Notes: generated by a model not told the origin, from the letters alone. Counted from the stretch's first letter, positions 35,286 to 44,620 are shown. The stretch: 64,000 bases of DNA from Bosea vaviloviae (GCF_001741865.1 NZ_CP017148.1:1-64000); one strand, 5' to 3'. Made by a program: numbers and translations.

Positions 35286-36374
35286 ATGAAGAGGCGCGAA
35301 ATCCTTACAGCCGCGGCGGGCGTCGCCGCCGCATCCGTGATGGCACGGCCCGCGATCGCGCAAGGCCGCCCCAAACTGAAATGGCGCATGGTATCGAGCT
35401 TCCCAAAAAGCTTGGACACCAGCTTCGGAGCAGGTGTCTTCCTTGCGAAGCGCGTCTCCGAACTGACCGAGGGCGGTCTGGAGCTGCAGGTCTTCGCCCC
35501 CGGCGAGATCGTCGGGGGGCTCGAGGCCCTGGATGCCGTTTCGAACGACACGGTCGAGTGCTGCCATTCCGTGAGCTTCTATGGCTTGGGGAAGGACATC
35601 AGCTTCGCCGTAGGATCGGGCCTACCTTTCATCTTCAACGCTCGCCAGCTGCAGGCGTGGACGTTCGAAGGCGGAGGCCTGAACCTCATGAACGAGTTCT
35701 ACTCCGGCTTCAACCTATGGGGTCATCCCTGCGGCAACACCGGCGCGCAAATGGGAGGCTGGTTCCGGAAGGAGATCGCCACGCTGGACGATCTCAAGGG
35801 TCTGAAGATGAGGATTGGGGCGATGGGAGGCCAGATCCTTTTGCGCCTAGGCGTCGTGCCTCAGCAGATCGCAGGCGGCGACATCTATGCCGCTCTGGAG
35901 AGAGGTACGATTGACGCAGTGGAATGGTCCGGCGCCTACGACGACGAGAAGCTCGGCTTCGCCCGGGTAGCGAAGTATTATTATTCGCCCGGCTGGTGGG
36001 AAGGCGGCCCCATGCTGCATTTCTTCGTCAACCTGAAGCGCTGGAACGATCTTCCCGCCTCCTACCAGGCCGCGCTTACGTCAGCTTGCCACGAGGCCAA
36101 CAACCGGATGCTGGCCCAACTCGACGCCCGCAATGGAGCCGCACTGAAGCGGCTGGTGGGTACCGGCGTCCAACTGCGCCTGTTCTCGAAGGAAATCCTC
36201 GACGCCTGCTACAACGAGACGATGAAGCTCTACGACGAGCTCTCAGCCAAGAACCCAAAGTTCGCGAAGCTGTACGCCAGTATCAACGCCATACGAGGCG
36301 ACATGCTCCTCTATCAGCGAATTGCGGAGCTTCCATACGACTCGTTCGTATACTCCCGCTCGTCGGGCCGATGA
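35286..36374 (+). CDS. TRAP transporter substrate-binding protein (DctP-type, orphan)
   Basis: 362 residues. The N-terminus MKRREILTAAAGVAAASVMA resembles a Tat-type signal (with RRE), followed by LKWRMVSSFPKSLDTSFGAG as in TRAP receptors for 2-oxo acids and other organic acids. The arginine and hydrophobic binding region lies around GLKMRIGAMGGQILLRLGVV, and the segment GTIDAVEWSGAYDDEKLGFA is typical. No DctQ or DctM gene is adjacent; the neighbours are ABC genes and an FAD oxidoreductase. A ribosome-binding site GAGGAGG precedes the start. Confidence 0.9.
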   Translation: MKRREILTAAAGVAAASVMARPAIAQGRPKLKWRMVSSFPKSLDTSFGAGVFLAKRVSELTEGGLELQVFAPGEIVGGLEALDAVSNDTVECCHSVSFYGLGKDISFAVGSGLPFIFNARQLQAWTFEGGGLNLMNEFYSGFNLWGHPCGNTGAQMGGWFRKEIATLDDLKGLKMRIGAMGGQILLRLGVVPQQIAGGDIYAALERGTIDAVEWSGAYDDEKLGFARVAKYYYSPGWWEGGPMLHFFVNLKRWNDLPASYQAALTSACHEANNRMLAQLDARNGAALKRLVGTGVQLRLFSKEILDACYNETMKLYDELSAKNPKFAKLYASINAIRGDMLLYQRIAELPYDSFVYSRSSGR

Positions 36375-36377
36375 CGC

Positions 36378-38111
36378 ATGGATGCGATAGGACAAACGGG
36401 CATGTCGTCGCCTTCACCGTCCCGTGCCGATCCACCAGGCGTCGAACGGCATGTGTGCGACGTACTCGTGGTCGGCTCCGGAGCGGGAGGCATGGCCGCG
36501 GCGGTGACCGCAAGGCTTGCTGGACTCGACGTCCTGTTGGTCGAGAAGACTGATCGCATCGGTGGAACGACCGCGCTTTCCGGCGGGGGACTGTGGGTCC
36601 CCGCCAATCCCCTGGCTCGGGCGGCGGGCGTTGAGGACGACGTCGATGACGCCCGCCGCTATGTCGAGAGCCTCGCCGGGAACCATGTCGATCACCCGTT
36701 GCTCGATGCATTCCTCACTGCCGGACCGGAAATGGTCTCGTTCTTCCACGCGAACACCGACGTGCGGTTCGTCAGCGCGACCAGGTTTCCCGACTATCAT
36801 CCCGGTCGTCCCGGTGCCGGTACGGGGCGCACGCTACTGACCGAACCTTTCGACAGTCGGGAGCTTGGCGAGGCTCGGCCGATGTTGAGGGAACCGTTGC
36901 GGCAAATGACGCTCGGAGGAATGACCCTGGCATCAGGCGACGAGCTCTGGCACTTCCTGAGGGCGTCGCGATCCGCGCGCTCCGCGCTCTATGTTGCCCG
37001 CGTGATGGCTCGCCATCAGCTGGACAGGATGCGCTACGGCTACGGGACCCGCCTAACGAATGGCAACGCGCTGGCCGCACGCCTGCTGAAGACCCTACTG
37101 AGGCTTGAGGTCAAGATCTGGCGGCGCGCACCCGTCACAGAGCTATCGGTCGATGGCGATTCCCCGGAGGCCTTGGTCGAGCACGACGGCGCACAAGTGC
37201 GGGTCGAGGCCCGGCGGGGGATCGTGCTCGCATGCGGGGGATTTCCACACGACCAGGCGCTGCAGCAACGTCTATTTCCGCACGTTCGCACCGGAAGCGA
37301 GCATGCCTCACCCGCCCCGGCAGGCAACCAGGGCGATGGGCTTCGCCTCGGCGAGGCAGCGGGTGGACTTGTTCGTTCCGATCTGGCCCATGCTGCTGCC
37401 TGGGTTCCGGTTTCCGTTATCTCGGAACGAGAAAGATCGGTCTTCCCTCATCTCGTGGATCGACAAAAGCCAGGTTTTATCGCCATCGACCGCAGCGGCC
37501 GCCGTTTCGTCAACGAGGCAGAATCCTATCACGCGTTCGTTCCTGCCATGGTGGCTGCAACCCCGCCCGGCATGTCCGTGTTGGCCTACCTTGTCTGCGA
37601 CCAGCGGGCGATCCGGAAATATGGCCTCGGTTACGCCAAGCCGTGGCCCTTGCCGCTCGGCCCACACCTGAAATCCGGTTATCTCAAACGAGGGAACACT
37701 CCGGAGGAGCTCGCAGCGCATCTGGCTGTCGACCCGAACGTATTTCGCGAGACGATCGACCGCTTCAATGCGCGGGCCGAGGTCGGGCAAGACCCCGAGT
37801 TCGGACGCGGAAGCACGGCGTATAACAAGTTCATGGGCGATCCCTCGCACGCTCCCAACCCGTGCCTGGCACCGCTTCGGACTCCACCATACTACGCGGT
37901 GTGTCTGGAAATCGGCGATCTGGGTACCTTCGCCGGCCTCAAGGTCGATGCCCACGCGCGGGTTCTGGACCGGAAGGGGCGTCCGGTCGGCGGTCTCTAT
38001 GCCGTCGGCAATGATATGGCCAGCGTACTGGGTGGCAGCTACCCGGGGGCGGGCAGCACGCTGGGACCCGCCATGGTATTTGGTTTCCTCGCGGGGCGGC
38101 ATCTTTCGTAG
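36378..38111 (+). CDS. FAD-dependent oxidoreductase (3-ketosteroid dehydrogenase/fumarate reductase-like)
   Basis: 577 residues, with FAD motif DVLVVGSGAGGMAAAVTARL, then VEKTDRIGGTTALSGGGLWV, and C-terminal LYAVGNDMASVLGGSYPGAG. Along its full length it parallels the product of 6640-8325, including the shared segments DPEFGRGSTAYN and GTFAGLK. It probably performs dehydrogenation or reduction at an activated C-C bond. It begins 3 bp after the TRAP receptor gene and ends the operon. The in-frame ATG at 36402 (after AACGGGC) is another possible start. Confidence 0.87.
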   Translation: MDAIGQTGMSSPSPSRADPPGVERHVCDVLVVGSGAGGMAAAVTARLAGLDVLLVEKTDRIGGTTALSGGGLWVPANPLARAAGVEDDVDDARRYVESLAGNHVDHPLLDAFLTAGPEMVSFFHANTDVRFVSATRFPDYHPGRPGAGTGRTLLTEPFDSRELGEARPMLREPLRQMTLGGMTLASGDELWHFLRASRSARSALYVARVMARHQLDRMRYGYGTRLTNGNALAARLLKTLLRLEVKIWRRAPVTELSVDGDSPEALVEHDGAQVRVEARRGIVLACGGFPHDQALQQRLFPHVRTGSEHASPAPAGNQGDGLRLGEAAGGLVRSDLAHAAAWVPVSVISERERSVFPHLVDRQKPGFIAIDRSGRRFVNEAESYHAFVPAMVAATPPGMSVLAYLVCDQRAIRKYGLGYAKPWPLPLGPHLKSGYLKRGNTPEELAAHLAVDPNVFRETIDRFNARAEVGQDPEFGRGSTAYNKFMGDPSHAPNPCLAPLRTPPYYAVCLEIGDLGTFAGLKVDAHARVLDRKGRPVGGLYAVGNDMASVLGGSYPGAGSTLGPAMVFGFLAGRHLS

Positions 38112-38348
38112 GTCACGAGACCTCCTCTAATCGCCTGGCTCAAAGGCCCGCTTCGGCGTTCGTGCGGCGGGCCTCGAAGAAATTGGCATGCGGGACGAGC
38201 AAAGCCCAGCCTCCACATAGGCTGACACCGCCTGCTCGCGAGCACGAATTACGCCGAGACCGCCCATCACCATGTATTTGATCTCGACGACCTCATCCAT
38301 GCCGTGCAGCGAGCCCTCGCTAACAAGCAAATCTCACGACGCATTCTG

Positions 38349-38945
38349 CTAAGCTCGCGATGCATACCTGTCGATGTTATCGTGAACTAGCTTCATCAAG
38401 CTATCCCTCGTGGGGTCACGCGAACCTGCCATCCATGCGGCGGCGAGAGGCAGACGACCTGTCGTATCCTCCTCCTCGAGAATCAAGGGAATGTATGTGA
38501 CGCCAGCAAGTGACATGCCCGAGATCCAACGAGGCACGAGCGCGAGCCCAAGCCCTGTCGACACGACATGTATAATTGTCTGCTTCTCGGTCGCAATTTG
38601 CGCTATACTTGGAACTCGCCCAAATTTTTCGAAGAGCTTGATCGTGACGTCATGACTGTGCGGGCGAGACCGCCGATCGGGAACGATCAGAGGCTCATTC
38701 ATGATGTCGCTTATTGACAATTTCTTGCGTCTGGCAAGCGGATGAGTCGATGGAACTGCCACAATAGGCGTTTCGTAAAGAAGATGACAAAAATCGAGGG
38801 TTGGCGGCACGTGTATAGGCGGCCTTAAAAACGCGACATCAACTCTGCCGGACATCAGTTTCGGCAAAAGTCGAATAGTTTTCTCTTCAACAAGTTCCAC
38901 CTCGATGTCAGGTCGTATCTGTCGAAATGTCCGTTGGGTGATCCG
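38349..38945 (-). pseudogene. LysR-type regulator remnant lacking its DNA-binding domain
   Basis: The reading contains the LysR effector domain: RPDIEVELVEEKTIRLLPKL, then GRVDVAFLRPP, VSTGLGLALVPRWISG and a normal end. The helix-turn-helix and linker, about 95 residues, are missing; the open frame starts at 38957 within what should be the effector domain. The plus-strand SnoaL-like remnant begins at the same place, so the regulator was cut by a rearrangement. It could not bind DNA as a LysR protein. Confidence 0.75.
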
Positions 38946-38949
38946 ATCG

Positions 38950-39216
38950 CTGGGCAACTATACGTCCGACATCCTTGTCATGATCGAGGAGGGTCATAGG
39001 GTGTCGGCAAAGCTGCGCTTTCACGGCCTTCACCGCGAGGCCATGTTCGGTCATGCGGCGACAGGGCGTCACGTTTGGTGGAACGGGACGCCGATTTTCA
39101 CCTTCGAAAGCCGCAAAGTTCGAGATTTGTGGGTTCTCGGGGACATCCAAGGTCTGATCGGACGCATTACTGAAAATGGCCCTGGAGACATCGAATTCGA
39201 GGTCGCCTCGCGCTGA
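38950..39216 (+). pseudogene. SnoaL-like/ester-cyclase family remnant, N-terminus missing
   Basis: Readable from about residue NYTSDILVMIEEGHRVSAKL through FHGLHREAMFGHAATGRHVW to FTFESRKVRDLWVLGDIQGL. This matches the C-terminal two thirds of the SnoaL-like polyketide cyclase/ester cyclase family (normally about 130-140 residues). The first 40-50 residues are absent and replaced by antisense sequence of the LysR remnant. It may be expressed from ATG 38905 as a fusion, but is most likely dead. Confidence 0.65.
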
Positions 39217-39564
39217 CCCCAAAACTGGGGGGTGGCCGGTCCGGCCGAACGTCCTACGACGCGCGCCGCCCTGCTGGGGCTCTATCCGCCAAGCCTTGAG
39301 AACAGGCCCGCTAACAGGCCATCAAGGCCGAGGGCTGAGAACTGCGACGGTCGGCGGCGAGCGGCGCCATCGTCAGCACGGCTCCGGCTTGCGGAGCATG
39401 CACGTTTCCCGCCACGTAATTGGCCGAAGCCACCCAACGCCTCGATAGGGAACCCATCGACGGGTGATCGACGGCATCAGACGACCTTGGCCGCCGCCGC
39501 ATCAAGCATGAGTTCGCCGACAAGATAGCCGCGTCCGTTCCATCGCATCGCTTTACGATCCCAA

Positions 39565-39690
39565 ACCTCGGCACGCGCGGCCCGAACGACTGGGCCTCGT
39601 CATGGGCTAGGCCGCGCTGGATCCTAAACGGATCGAAAGAGGCGTTCAGATCCTTGGGGACGTGGTTTCGCGAACCCTGCCTGCCTCAGG
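39565..39690 (+). pseudogene. Possible fragment of a PLP aminotransferase-like (MocR) C-terminus
   Basis: A reading of this stretch gives RPERLGLVMG, an in-frame stop, then AALDPKRIERGVQILGDVV and a stop. The last part resembles the C-terminal helix region of MocR/aminotransferase proteins (IERGVRILG pattern). The identification rests on about 30 residues and is weak. Confidence 0.25.
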
Positions 39691-39806
39691 ATAGAGATAG
39701 AGTGGGCCAGTCCCGTTCGGTCTTCGTCACCCTCTGTTCCCTTGACCTTCGCCGCTGGACAGGCCGCCCGCAAACCAGCGGCAGAATGCCGAAGGTAACT
39801 CTTTAA

Positions 39807-39814
39807 AATCGATT
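39807..39814. promoter_or_regulatory. AATCGATT operator candidate 1a
   Basis: AATCGATT within the 10-bp palindrome AAATCGATTT (39806-39815), in AT-rich sequence 170 bp upstream of the dioxygenase gene. It is the distal member of a pair; the proximal member is 138 bp downstream. Six such sites mark the control regions of the O-demethylation block. Confidence 0.6.
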
Positions 39815-39935
39815 TATCTTCGAGCCGAATGATGCCGCGTCATGAAAAATCCCCGACATTTCCAAGGAAATTAGACATTATTGGCCCTATTTTCGGCGTG
39901 GCCGCGTAAGCACGCCCACGACGCAGGCAATCGCC

Positions 39936-39953
39936 TTGACAAATAATCGATTA
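39936..39953 (+). promoter_or_regulatory. Promoter -35 with AATCGATT operator candidate 1b
   Basis: TTGACA (39936-39941), two bases, then TAATCGATTA (39944-39953), a perfect 10-bp palindrome located in the -35/-10 spacer. The same TTGACA-NN-TAATCGATTA arrangement occurs on the minus strand at 44422-44405. A protein bound here would block RNA polymerase. It drives the dioxygenase-hydratase-aldolase operon starting at 39984. Confidence 0.7.
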
Positions 39954-39983
39954 AAAAAGAAGGTTTGGGCGAAGGAGTGAGAC

Positions 39984-40877
39984 ATGCTCATTGCAAGCGA
40001 GGCCGACGTAACTACCGCTACCCTGGACGTGATGGCGCGCACCGACGATCTACGACTGCGCGAGATACTGGTGTCGCTTGTTCACCATCTGCACGGCTTC
40101 GTCCGGGATGTGAGGCTGACGGAAGCGGAATTCCGGGAGGCCGTTGCGGTCCTCAACGAGGTCGGCCAGCTCGCTTCGGACACGCACAACGAAATGATGC
40201 TGATGGCAGGTTCGTTGGGCATCTCGTCCCTTGTCTGCCTGCTCAACAATGGCGATGGCGGAAACACCGAAACGTCGCAATCGCTGCTCGGCCCGTTCTG
40301 GCGCCTCGACTCTCCCCGGGTGGAGAACGGCGGCTCGATTCTCCGGTCCGACACCCAGGGCGACCCGCTTTTCGTGACGGCGCGGGTGATCGATGGCCAA
40401 GGCCGACCTATCGCTGGCGCGGAGGTCGATGTCTGGCATGCCTCGCCGGTGGGCCTGTACGAAAACCAGGATCCCGAACAGGCGGAGATGAACCTCCGCG
40501 GCAAGTTCACCACCGACGGAGACGGCCGCTTCTGGTTCCGGTCCGTGATGATGATCGGCTATCCGATCCCGACCAGCGGGGTCGTCGGGCGTCTTCTGAA
40601 GGCGCAGCGCCGCCACCCGATGCGGCCCGCACATCTGCACGCGCTGATCTTCAAGCCCGGCTTCAAGGTGTTGATCTCGCAGGTCTACGATCCCAACGAC
40701 CCCCATATCGACTCGGACGTTCAGTTCGGCGTGACGCGATCGCTGATCGGTGACTTCGTACGGCATCAGGAGCCGCATCCGGTGCAGCCGGATGTGGCCG
40801 GACCCTGGTATTCGCTCGACTACACCTATGTCATGGAACCGGGCGAGGCGATCCTGCCGCGCCCCCCGATTCGCTGA
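39984..40877 (+). CDS. Intradiol ring-cleavage dioxygenase (hydroxyquinol/catechol type)
   Basis: 297 residues; N-terminal helical domain (about 1-100) and Fe(III) catalytic domain. Iron ligands expected at Tyr159 (VGLYENQ), Tyr193 (IGYPIPTSG), His217 and His219 (RPAHLHA). It opens a catechol or hydroxyquinol ring between the hydroxyls. The segment after Tyr159 carries an insertion (QDPEQAEMNLRG) not seen in the 20302 paralogue, hinting at a different ring substituent. A GAAGGAG site precedes ATG 39984. It leads an operon with hydratase and aldolase genes usually tied to meta-cleavage products. Confidence 0.9.
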   Translation: MLIASEADVTTATLDVMARTDDLRLREILVSLVHHLHGFVRDVRLTEAEFREAVAVLNEVGQLASDTHNEMMLMAGSLGISSLVCLLNNGDGGNTETSQSLLGPFWRLDSPRVENGGSILRSDTQGDPLFVTARVIDGQGRPIAGAEVDVWHASPVGLYENQDPEQAEMNLRGKFTTDGDGRFWFRSVMMIGYPIPTSGVVGRLLKAQRRHPMRPAHLHALIFKPGFKVLISQVYDPNDPHIDSDVQFGVTRSLIGDFVRHQEPHPVQPDVAGPWYSLDYTYVMEPGEAILPRPPIR

Positions 40878-40893
40878 GACGAAGGACCAACCC

Positions 40894-41676
40894 ATGCTGA
40901 CGGAAGACGAACGGCGCGAGGCCGCCGCCGCGATCCTGCGGGCCGAACGGGACCGCGTCCCCTGCCCTCAGCTTTCGCGCACCTACCCGCATATGGAGAT
41001 CGAGGATGCCTACCGCGTGCAGGACATCTGGGCCCAGGCACGCATCGACGCGGGCGCACGGGTCGCCGGTCACAAGATCGGCCTGACCTCGCGCGCCATG
41101 CAGATGGCGTCGAAGATCAACGAACCCGACTATGGACGCATTCTCGACGACGCCTTGTACAATGACGGCGCGCAGATCCGCGCCGACCTGTTCATCAAGC
41201 CCAGGCTGGAGGTCGAACTGGCCTTCGTGATGAGCGAGGATCTGCAGGGTCCCAACTGTCGGATTTACGACGTCCTGCGCGCCACGGAGTTCGTCGTGCC
41301 GGCGCTCGAGATCATCGACTACCGGACCGAGGTACCGCGCGCGATCGTCGATACGATCGCCGACAATGCCGCGTTCGGGGCGATCGTCGTGGGCGGCCGG
41401 CCGATCCGCCCGATGGACGTCGACATCCGCTGGATCGGCGCGACGTTGGCGCTCAACGGCATCATCGAGGAATCCGGCGTTTCTGCCGCGATCATGGGTC
41501 ATCCCGCCGCCGGCGTGGCCTGGCTCGTCAACAAGCTGCACGCCGTCGGCGCCAAGCTCGAGAAGGGTCAGATCGTGCTGGGGGGATCGTTCACCCGGCC
41601 GGTGGACATCAAGCGCGGCGACGTGGTGACTGCCGATTACGGTCCGATCGGTGCGATTTCCGTTTCATTCGTTTGA
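40894..41676 (+). CDS. 2-oxo-hept-3-ene-1,7-dioate hydratase-like (HpaH/MhpD family)
   Basis: 260 residues. Family motifs: [20 protein letters not shown] near the start, metal-binding [12 protein letters not shown], and the ends [20 protein letters not shown] and ITLGGSFT-like [16 protein letters not shown]. In characterised relatives, a Mg2+-dependent enzyme adds water to a 2-oxo-enoate. Start ATG 40894 ([14 protein letters not shown]); the open frame upstream overlaps the dioxygenase gene. It lies 16 bp after the dioxygenase and 8 bp before the aldolase gene, so hydration then aldol cleavage is implied. Confidence 0.88.
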   Translation: MLTEDERREAAAAILRAERDRVPCPQLSRTYPHMEIEDAYRVQDIWAQARIDAGARVAGHKIGLTSRAMQMASKINEPDYGRILDDALYNDGAQIRADLFIKPRLEVELAFVMSEDLQGPNCRIYDVLRATEFVVPALEIIDYRTEVPRAIVDTIADNAAFGAIVVGGRPIRPMDVDIRWIGATLALNGIIEESGVSAAIMGHPAAGVAWLVNKLHAVGAKLEKGQIVLGGSFTRPVDIKRGDVVTADYGPIGAISVSFV

Positions 41677-41684
41677 GGGCTGCC

Positions 41685-42446
41685 ATGGAACTGCCTCGCA
41701 ATCGCTTCAAGCATGACTTGCTGGCCGGCCGCCAGCAGATCGGGCTCTGGTGCTCGCTTCCGGGGTCGTATGCGGCGGAAGCCGTCGCAGGCGCCGGATA
41801 TGACTGGTTGCTGTTCGACACCGAGCATTCGCCCGGCGACCCCCTGACGGTCCTCCCCCAACTTCAGGCCGTAGCACCCTACGATGTGTCGGCGGTGGTC
41901 AGGCCAGCGTCGAACGATGTCGTGCTCATCAAGCGCTTTCTCGACTTTGGAGCACAGACGCTTCTCATCCCATATGTCCAGGATGCCGACGAGGCCGCCG
42001 CAGCCGTCGCGGCCACTCGCTATCCGCCGGCGGGTGTGCGCGGAGTGTCCGGGCTGACGCGGGCGACCCGGTTCGGCCGGATTCCCGGCTACGCAAAGCG
42101 CGCCACCGAAGAACTCTGCGTGCTCATCCAGATCGAGACGGTCGAGGCTCTGCAACAGATCGAGCGCATCGCTTGCGTCGAAGGCGTCGATGGGTTGTTC
42201 ATCGGCCCCGCCGATCTCGCCGCCAGTCTCGGATATGCCGGCGAGCCCGGCCATCCGTCGGTCGAGGCCGAGGTTCTCGCTGCCATCAGCCAAATCCGCG
42301 CGGCGGGAAAACCCGCCGGCATCCTGACGCCGGACGAGGCGTTCGCGCGCCGTTGCATCGCGGCAGGCTCGTCGTTTACCGCTGTAGCGATCGATGCCGG
42401 AATCCTTGCGCGCGGAACCGAGGCCGTCGCGGCCCGGTTCAGATAG
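41685..42446 (+). CDS. HpcH/HpaI-family aldolase (4-hydroxy-2-oxo acid aldolase)
   Basis: 253 residues, class II metal-dependent TIM barrel. Motifs: [20 protein letters not shown], then [14 protein letters not shown] with the catalytic His, [20 protein letters not shown] with the metal Glu, and [20 protein letters not shown] with the metal Asp. It splits 4-hydroxy-2-oxo acids to pyruvate (or a related oxo acid) plus an aldehyde. ATG 41685 follows GAGGGC; an upstream TTG is less likely. It ends 8 bp inside the convergent folD gene. Confidence 0.9.
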   Translation: MELPRNRFKHDLLAGRQQIGLWCSLPGSYAAEAVAGAGYDWLLFDTEHSPGDPLTVLPQLQAVAPYDVSAVVRPASNDVVLIKRFLDFGAQTLLIPYVQDADEAAAAVAATRYPPAGVRGVSGLTRATRFGRIPGYAKRATEELCVLIQIETVEALQQIERIACVEGVDGLFIGPADLAASLGYAGEPGHPSVEAEVLAAISQIRAAGKPAGILTPDEAFARRCIAAGSSFTAVAIDAGILARGTEAVAARFR

Positions 42447-43314
42447 CGGCGGCGCCCGAACGCTGGCGTGCGGCCTTGAGCGTGTTTTGCAGCAGGTAGG
42501 CGATCGTCATCGGACCGACGCCGCCGGGGACGGGCGTGATGGCTCCAGCCCGGTCGCAGACCTCGTCGAAAGCGACGTCTCCAACCAGCCGGTATCCACC
42601 GTCTCTCGCAATGCGGTTGATGCCCACGTCGATGACGAGCGCGCCGCGCTTGATCCAGTCGCCGCGAACCATTTCCGGTTGGCCGGCCGCTGCGACGACG
42701 ACGTCCGCGGTGCGGCAAAGGTCCGCGATGTCGCGGGTGCGGGAATGGGCGATCGTGACCGTGCAGTTCTCGCCCAGAAGCAACTGAGCGAGGGGTTTTC
42801 CGACGATGTTGGACCGCCCCAAAACAACGGCATGCGCACCCGTGAGGTCGGGTTCGACGCTCTTCAGCAGATGGATGCAACCGAGCGGCGTGCAGGGCGA
42901 CAGGGCGCGCGTATCGCCCGTCGCAAGGCGGCCGGCATTGATCGGATGGAAGCCGTCGACATCCTTGGCGGGATCGACCGCCGACAGAAGCGCAGTCGCG
43001 TCGATGTGAGGCGGAAGTGGCAGCTGGACCAGGATCCCGTCCACGGCGAAGTCGTCGTTGAGAGTCTCGACCAATCGCATCAGCTGGTCTTGCGACACAA
43101 CTTCTGGAAGTCGATGCTCGAACGACTGCATCCCGGCGTCGACGGTTTGCCGCGCCTTCGCGCGGACGTAGACGGCGCTGGCGGGATCGTTTCCGACGAG
43201 CACGACGGCAAGGCCGGGCGTTCGGCCAGTCTTGCCGAAAGCCTCGACTTTCTCCTTGAGCTCAGCCCGCAACCCCGCGGCTATGGCTTTGCCATCGATG
43301 ATACGAGCTGACAT
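42439..43314 (-). CDS. folD: Bifunctional methylene-THF dehydrogenase/methenyl-THF cyclohydrolase
   Basis: 291 residues, typical FolD length. The active-site segment [19 protein letters not shown] has the conserved Tyr and Lys, [20 protein letters not shown], the NADP loop [20 protein letters not shown] and the end [20 protein letters not shown]. It oxidises 5,10-methylene-THF to methenyl-THF, then hydrolyses it to 10-formyl-THF. It lies 3 bp after purU and downstream of AATCGATT sites, so this copy probably serves methyl-group oxidation for the O-demethylase rather than biosynthesis. Confidence 0.95.
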   Translation of the reverse strand: MSARIIDGKAIAAGLRAELKEKVEAFGKTGRTPGLAVVLVGNDPASAVYVRAKARQTVDAGMQSFEHRLPEVVSQDQLMRLVETLNDDFAVDGILVQLPLPPHIDATALLSAVDPAKDVDGFHPINAGRLATGDTRALSPCTPLGCIHLLKSVEPDLTGAHAVVLGRSNIVGKPLAQLLLGENCTVTIAHSRTRDIADLCRTADVVVAAAGQPEMVRGDWIKRGALVIDVGINRIARDGGYRLVGDVAFDEVCDRAGAITPVPGGVGPMTIAYLLQNTLKAARQRSGAAAI

Positions 43315-43317
43315 GGC

Positions 43318-44184
43318 TTAGTCCCGGAAAACGACGGTCTTGGACCCGTTGCGCAAAACCCGACCGTCGAGATGCCAGGCTATCGCCCGGGATAGCACGC
43401 GCCGTTCAATGTCGCGTCCCTTGCGAACGAGATCGTCTGGCGTGTCGACGTGCGATATCCGCTCGACGTCCTGCTCGATGATCGGGCCCTCGTCGAGGTC
43501 GGAGGTGACGTAGTGGGCCGTCGCCCCGATCAACTTGACGCCCCGCTCGAACGCCTGGTGATAGGGCTTGGCCCCCTTGAAACCCGGTAGGAAGGAGTGG
43601 TGGATGTTGATGCAGCGATCCGCGAGCTTCGTTGCCAGATCGTCCGAAAGGACCTGCATGTACCGCGCCAGGATCACGAGGTCGGCACCCCGTTCCTGGA
43701 CGACCCGCCAGACCGCCGCTTCCTGCTCCGGCTTCGTCTCTTTGGTGATCGGCAAGTAGTCGAACGGGATGTCGCCGAACTCGTGGGCCGCGTAGGTCTC
43801 GCGCGGGTAGTTCGCGATGATGCCGACGATCTCCATGTCGAGTTCGCCCATCCGCCAGCGATACAGGATATCGGTCAGGCAGTGATCGAAACGGGAGACC
43901 ATGATGACGACGCGCTGCTTCTCGCGGCGCGGACGCATCGTCCAATCCATGCCGAACGTCGTGGCGACCTCGGCGAAGCTCTGGCGAAGTTCATCCGGCG
44001 ATGCCGCATCGGATAAGAGACCGAAGCGGACACGCATAAAGAAGCGCCCGGTCTCCTCGTCGTCGAACTGCTGGGCGTCCTGGATGTTCGCGTCGTGCAG
44101 GAACAGGTGCGTGGCGACTTTCGCCACGATGCCCGGGCGGTTTCGGCACGACAGGGTAAGGAGATGCGTATCGGTCGTGGTCAT
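43318..44184 (-). CDS. purU: Formyltetrahydrofolate deformylase
   Basis: 288 residues. N-terminal ACT domain ([20 protein letters not shown]) and C-terminal formyl-transferase-like hydrolase domain with [40 protein letters not shown] (catalytic Asn/His) and [16 protein letters not shown] (catalytic Asp). It hydrolyses 10-formyl-THF to formate and THF, which recycles THF for O-demethylation. ATG 44184 is the family-like start; the open frame extends to 44223. It is the first gene of the purU-folD operon. Confidence 0.95.
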   Translation of the reverse strand: MTTTDTHLLTLSCRNRPGIVAKVATHLFLHDANIQDAQQFDDEETGRFFMRVRFGLLSDAASPDELRQSFAEVATTFGMDWTMRPRREKQRVVIMVSRFDHCLTDILYRWRMGELDMEIVGIIANYPRETYAAHEFGDIPFDYLPITKETKPEQEAAVWRVVQERGADLVILARYMQVLSDDLATKLADRCINIHHSFLPGFKGAKPYHQAFERGVKLIGATAHYVTSDLDEGPIIEQDVERISHVDTPDDLVRKGRDIERRVLSRAIAWHLDGRVLRNGSKTVVFRD

Positions 44185-44240
44185 TTGATTTCCCCCGCGC
44201 GATCGCGCGTACCTCCGGCGCATGATCTGGGCCGCCTAGG

Positions 44241-44259
44241 CGTCAATAAAAATCGATTT
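44241..44259 (-). promoter_or_regulatory. AATCGATT operator candidate 2a
   Basis: AAATCGATTT (44250-44259) is a perfect 10-bp palindrome. On the minus strand it is followed by TTA and TTGACG (44246-44241), the same spacing as site 3a near 51385. It lies 66 bp upstream of the purU start. Confidence 0.6.
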
Positions 44260-44404
44260 CTTTGGCAAGGCAGTCGCACACGAGCTGCACATGAGTTTCA
44301 TCGCCCCGCGCTTGTGAGAGCAAAATTCCATTGCATATTTAGATGCCATGCCCACTCTTATTTCCGAGCCAGGCCCAGCTGATTGCCGCTTTCGTTCTCT
44401 TCAA

Positions 44405-44422
44405 TAATCGATTATATGTCAA
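44405..44422 (-). promoter_or_regulatory. Promoter -35 with AATCGATT operator candidate 2b
   Basis: On the minus strand, TTGACA (44422-44417), two bases, then TAATCGATTA (44414-44405), the same geometry as site 1b. It points toward purU-folD, and lies 207 bp upstream of the divergent gntR start, so it could also provide autoregulation. Confidence 0.68.
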
Positions 44423-44620
44423 CACCCGGACGAACCAGAGCTGGCAGCGGGTTGCTGCCGGTGCGGCAAGAGGATGCCGGCTGCGCTGTCGCACCGACAT
44501 CGGGTTTGCTAAGCAGGGATGTTCAGCGGCCAGATGTTAGGTCGCCAAGTGGCAGGTGGCGGGCAACGCCATTGGGAACGGTCAGTCGGCTCCGTCGAGC
44601 CAAACAACCGGAGGAACTCC

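Larger units (their letters stand above)
39217..39983. other. Degraded region and control region of the dioxygenase operon
   Basis: About 770 bp. The left part, to about 39700, looks like debris with many stops. The right part is AT-richer and carries two AATCGATT palindromes (39807-39814 and 39945-39952) plus a TTGACA box, annotated separately. Confidence 0.55.
44185..44620. other. Divergent control region between purU and the GntR gene
   Basis: About 435 bp without a supported gene; short open frames are chance. It carries two AATCGATT palindromes (44251-44258 and 44406-44413) with TTGAC-type boxes on the minus strand, annotated separately. The region around 44300-44420 is AT-richer than its surroundings, as expected of promoters. 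Confidence 0.6.

Noticed and set aside
39176..39574. Several overlapping open frames after the SnoaL-like remnant
   Set aside because: They overlap on both strands, none has a family-like sequence, and the area looks like gene debris.
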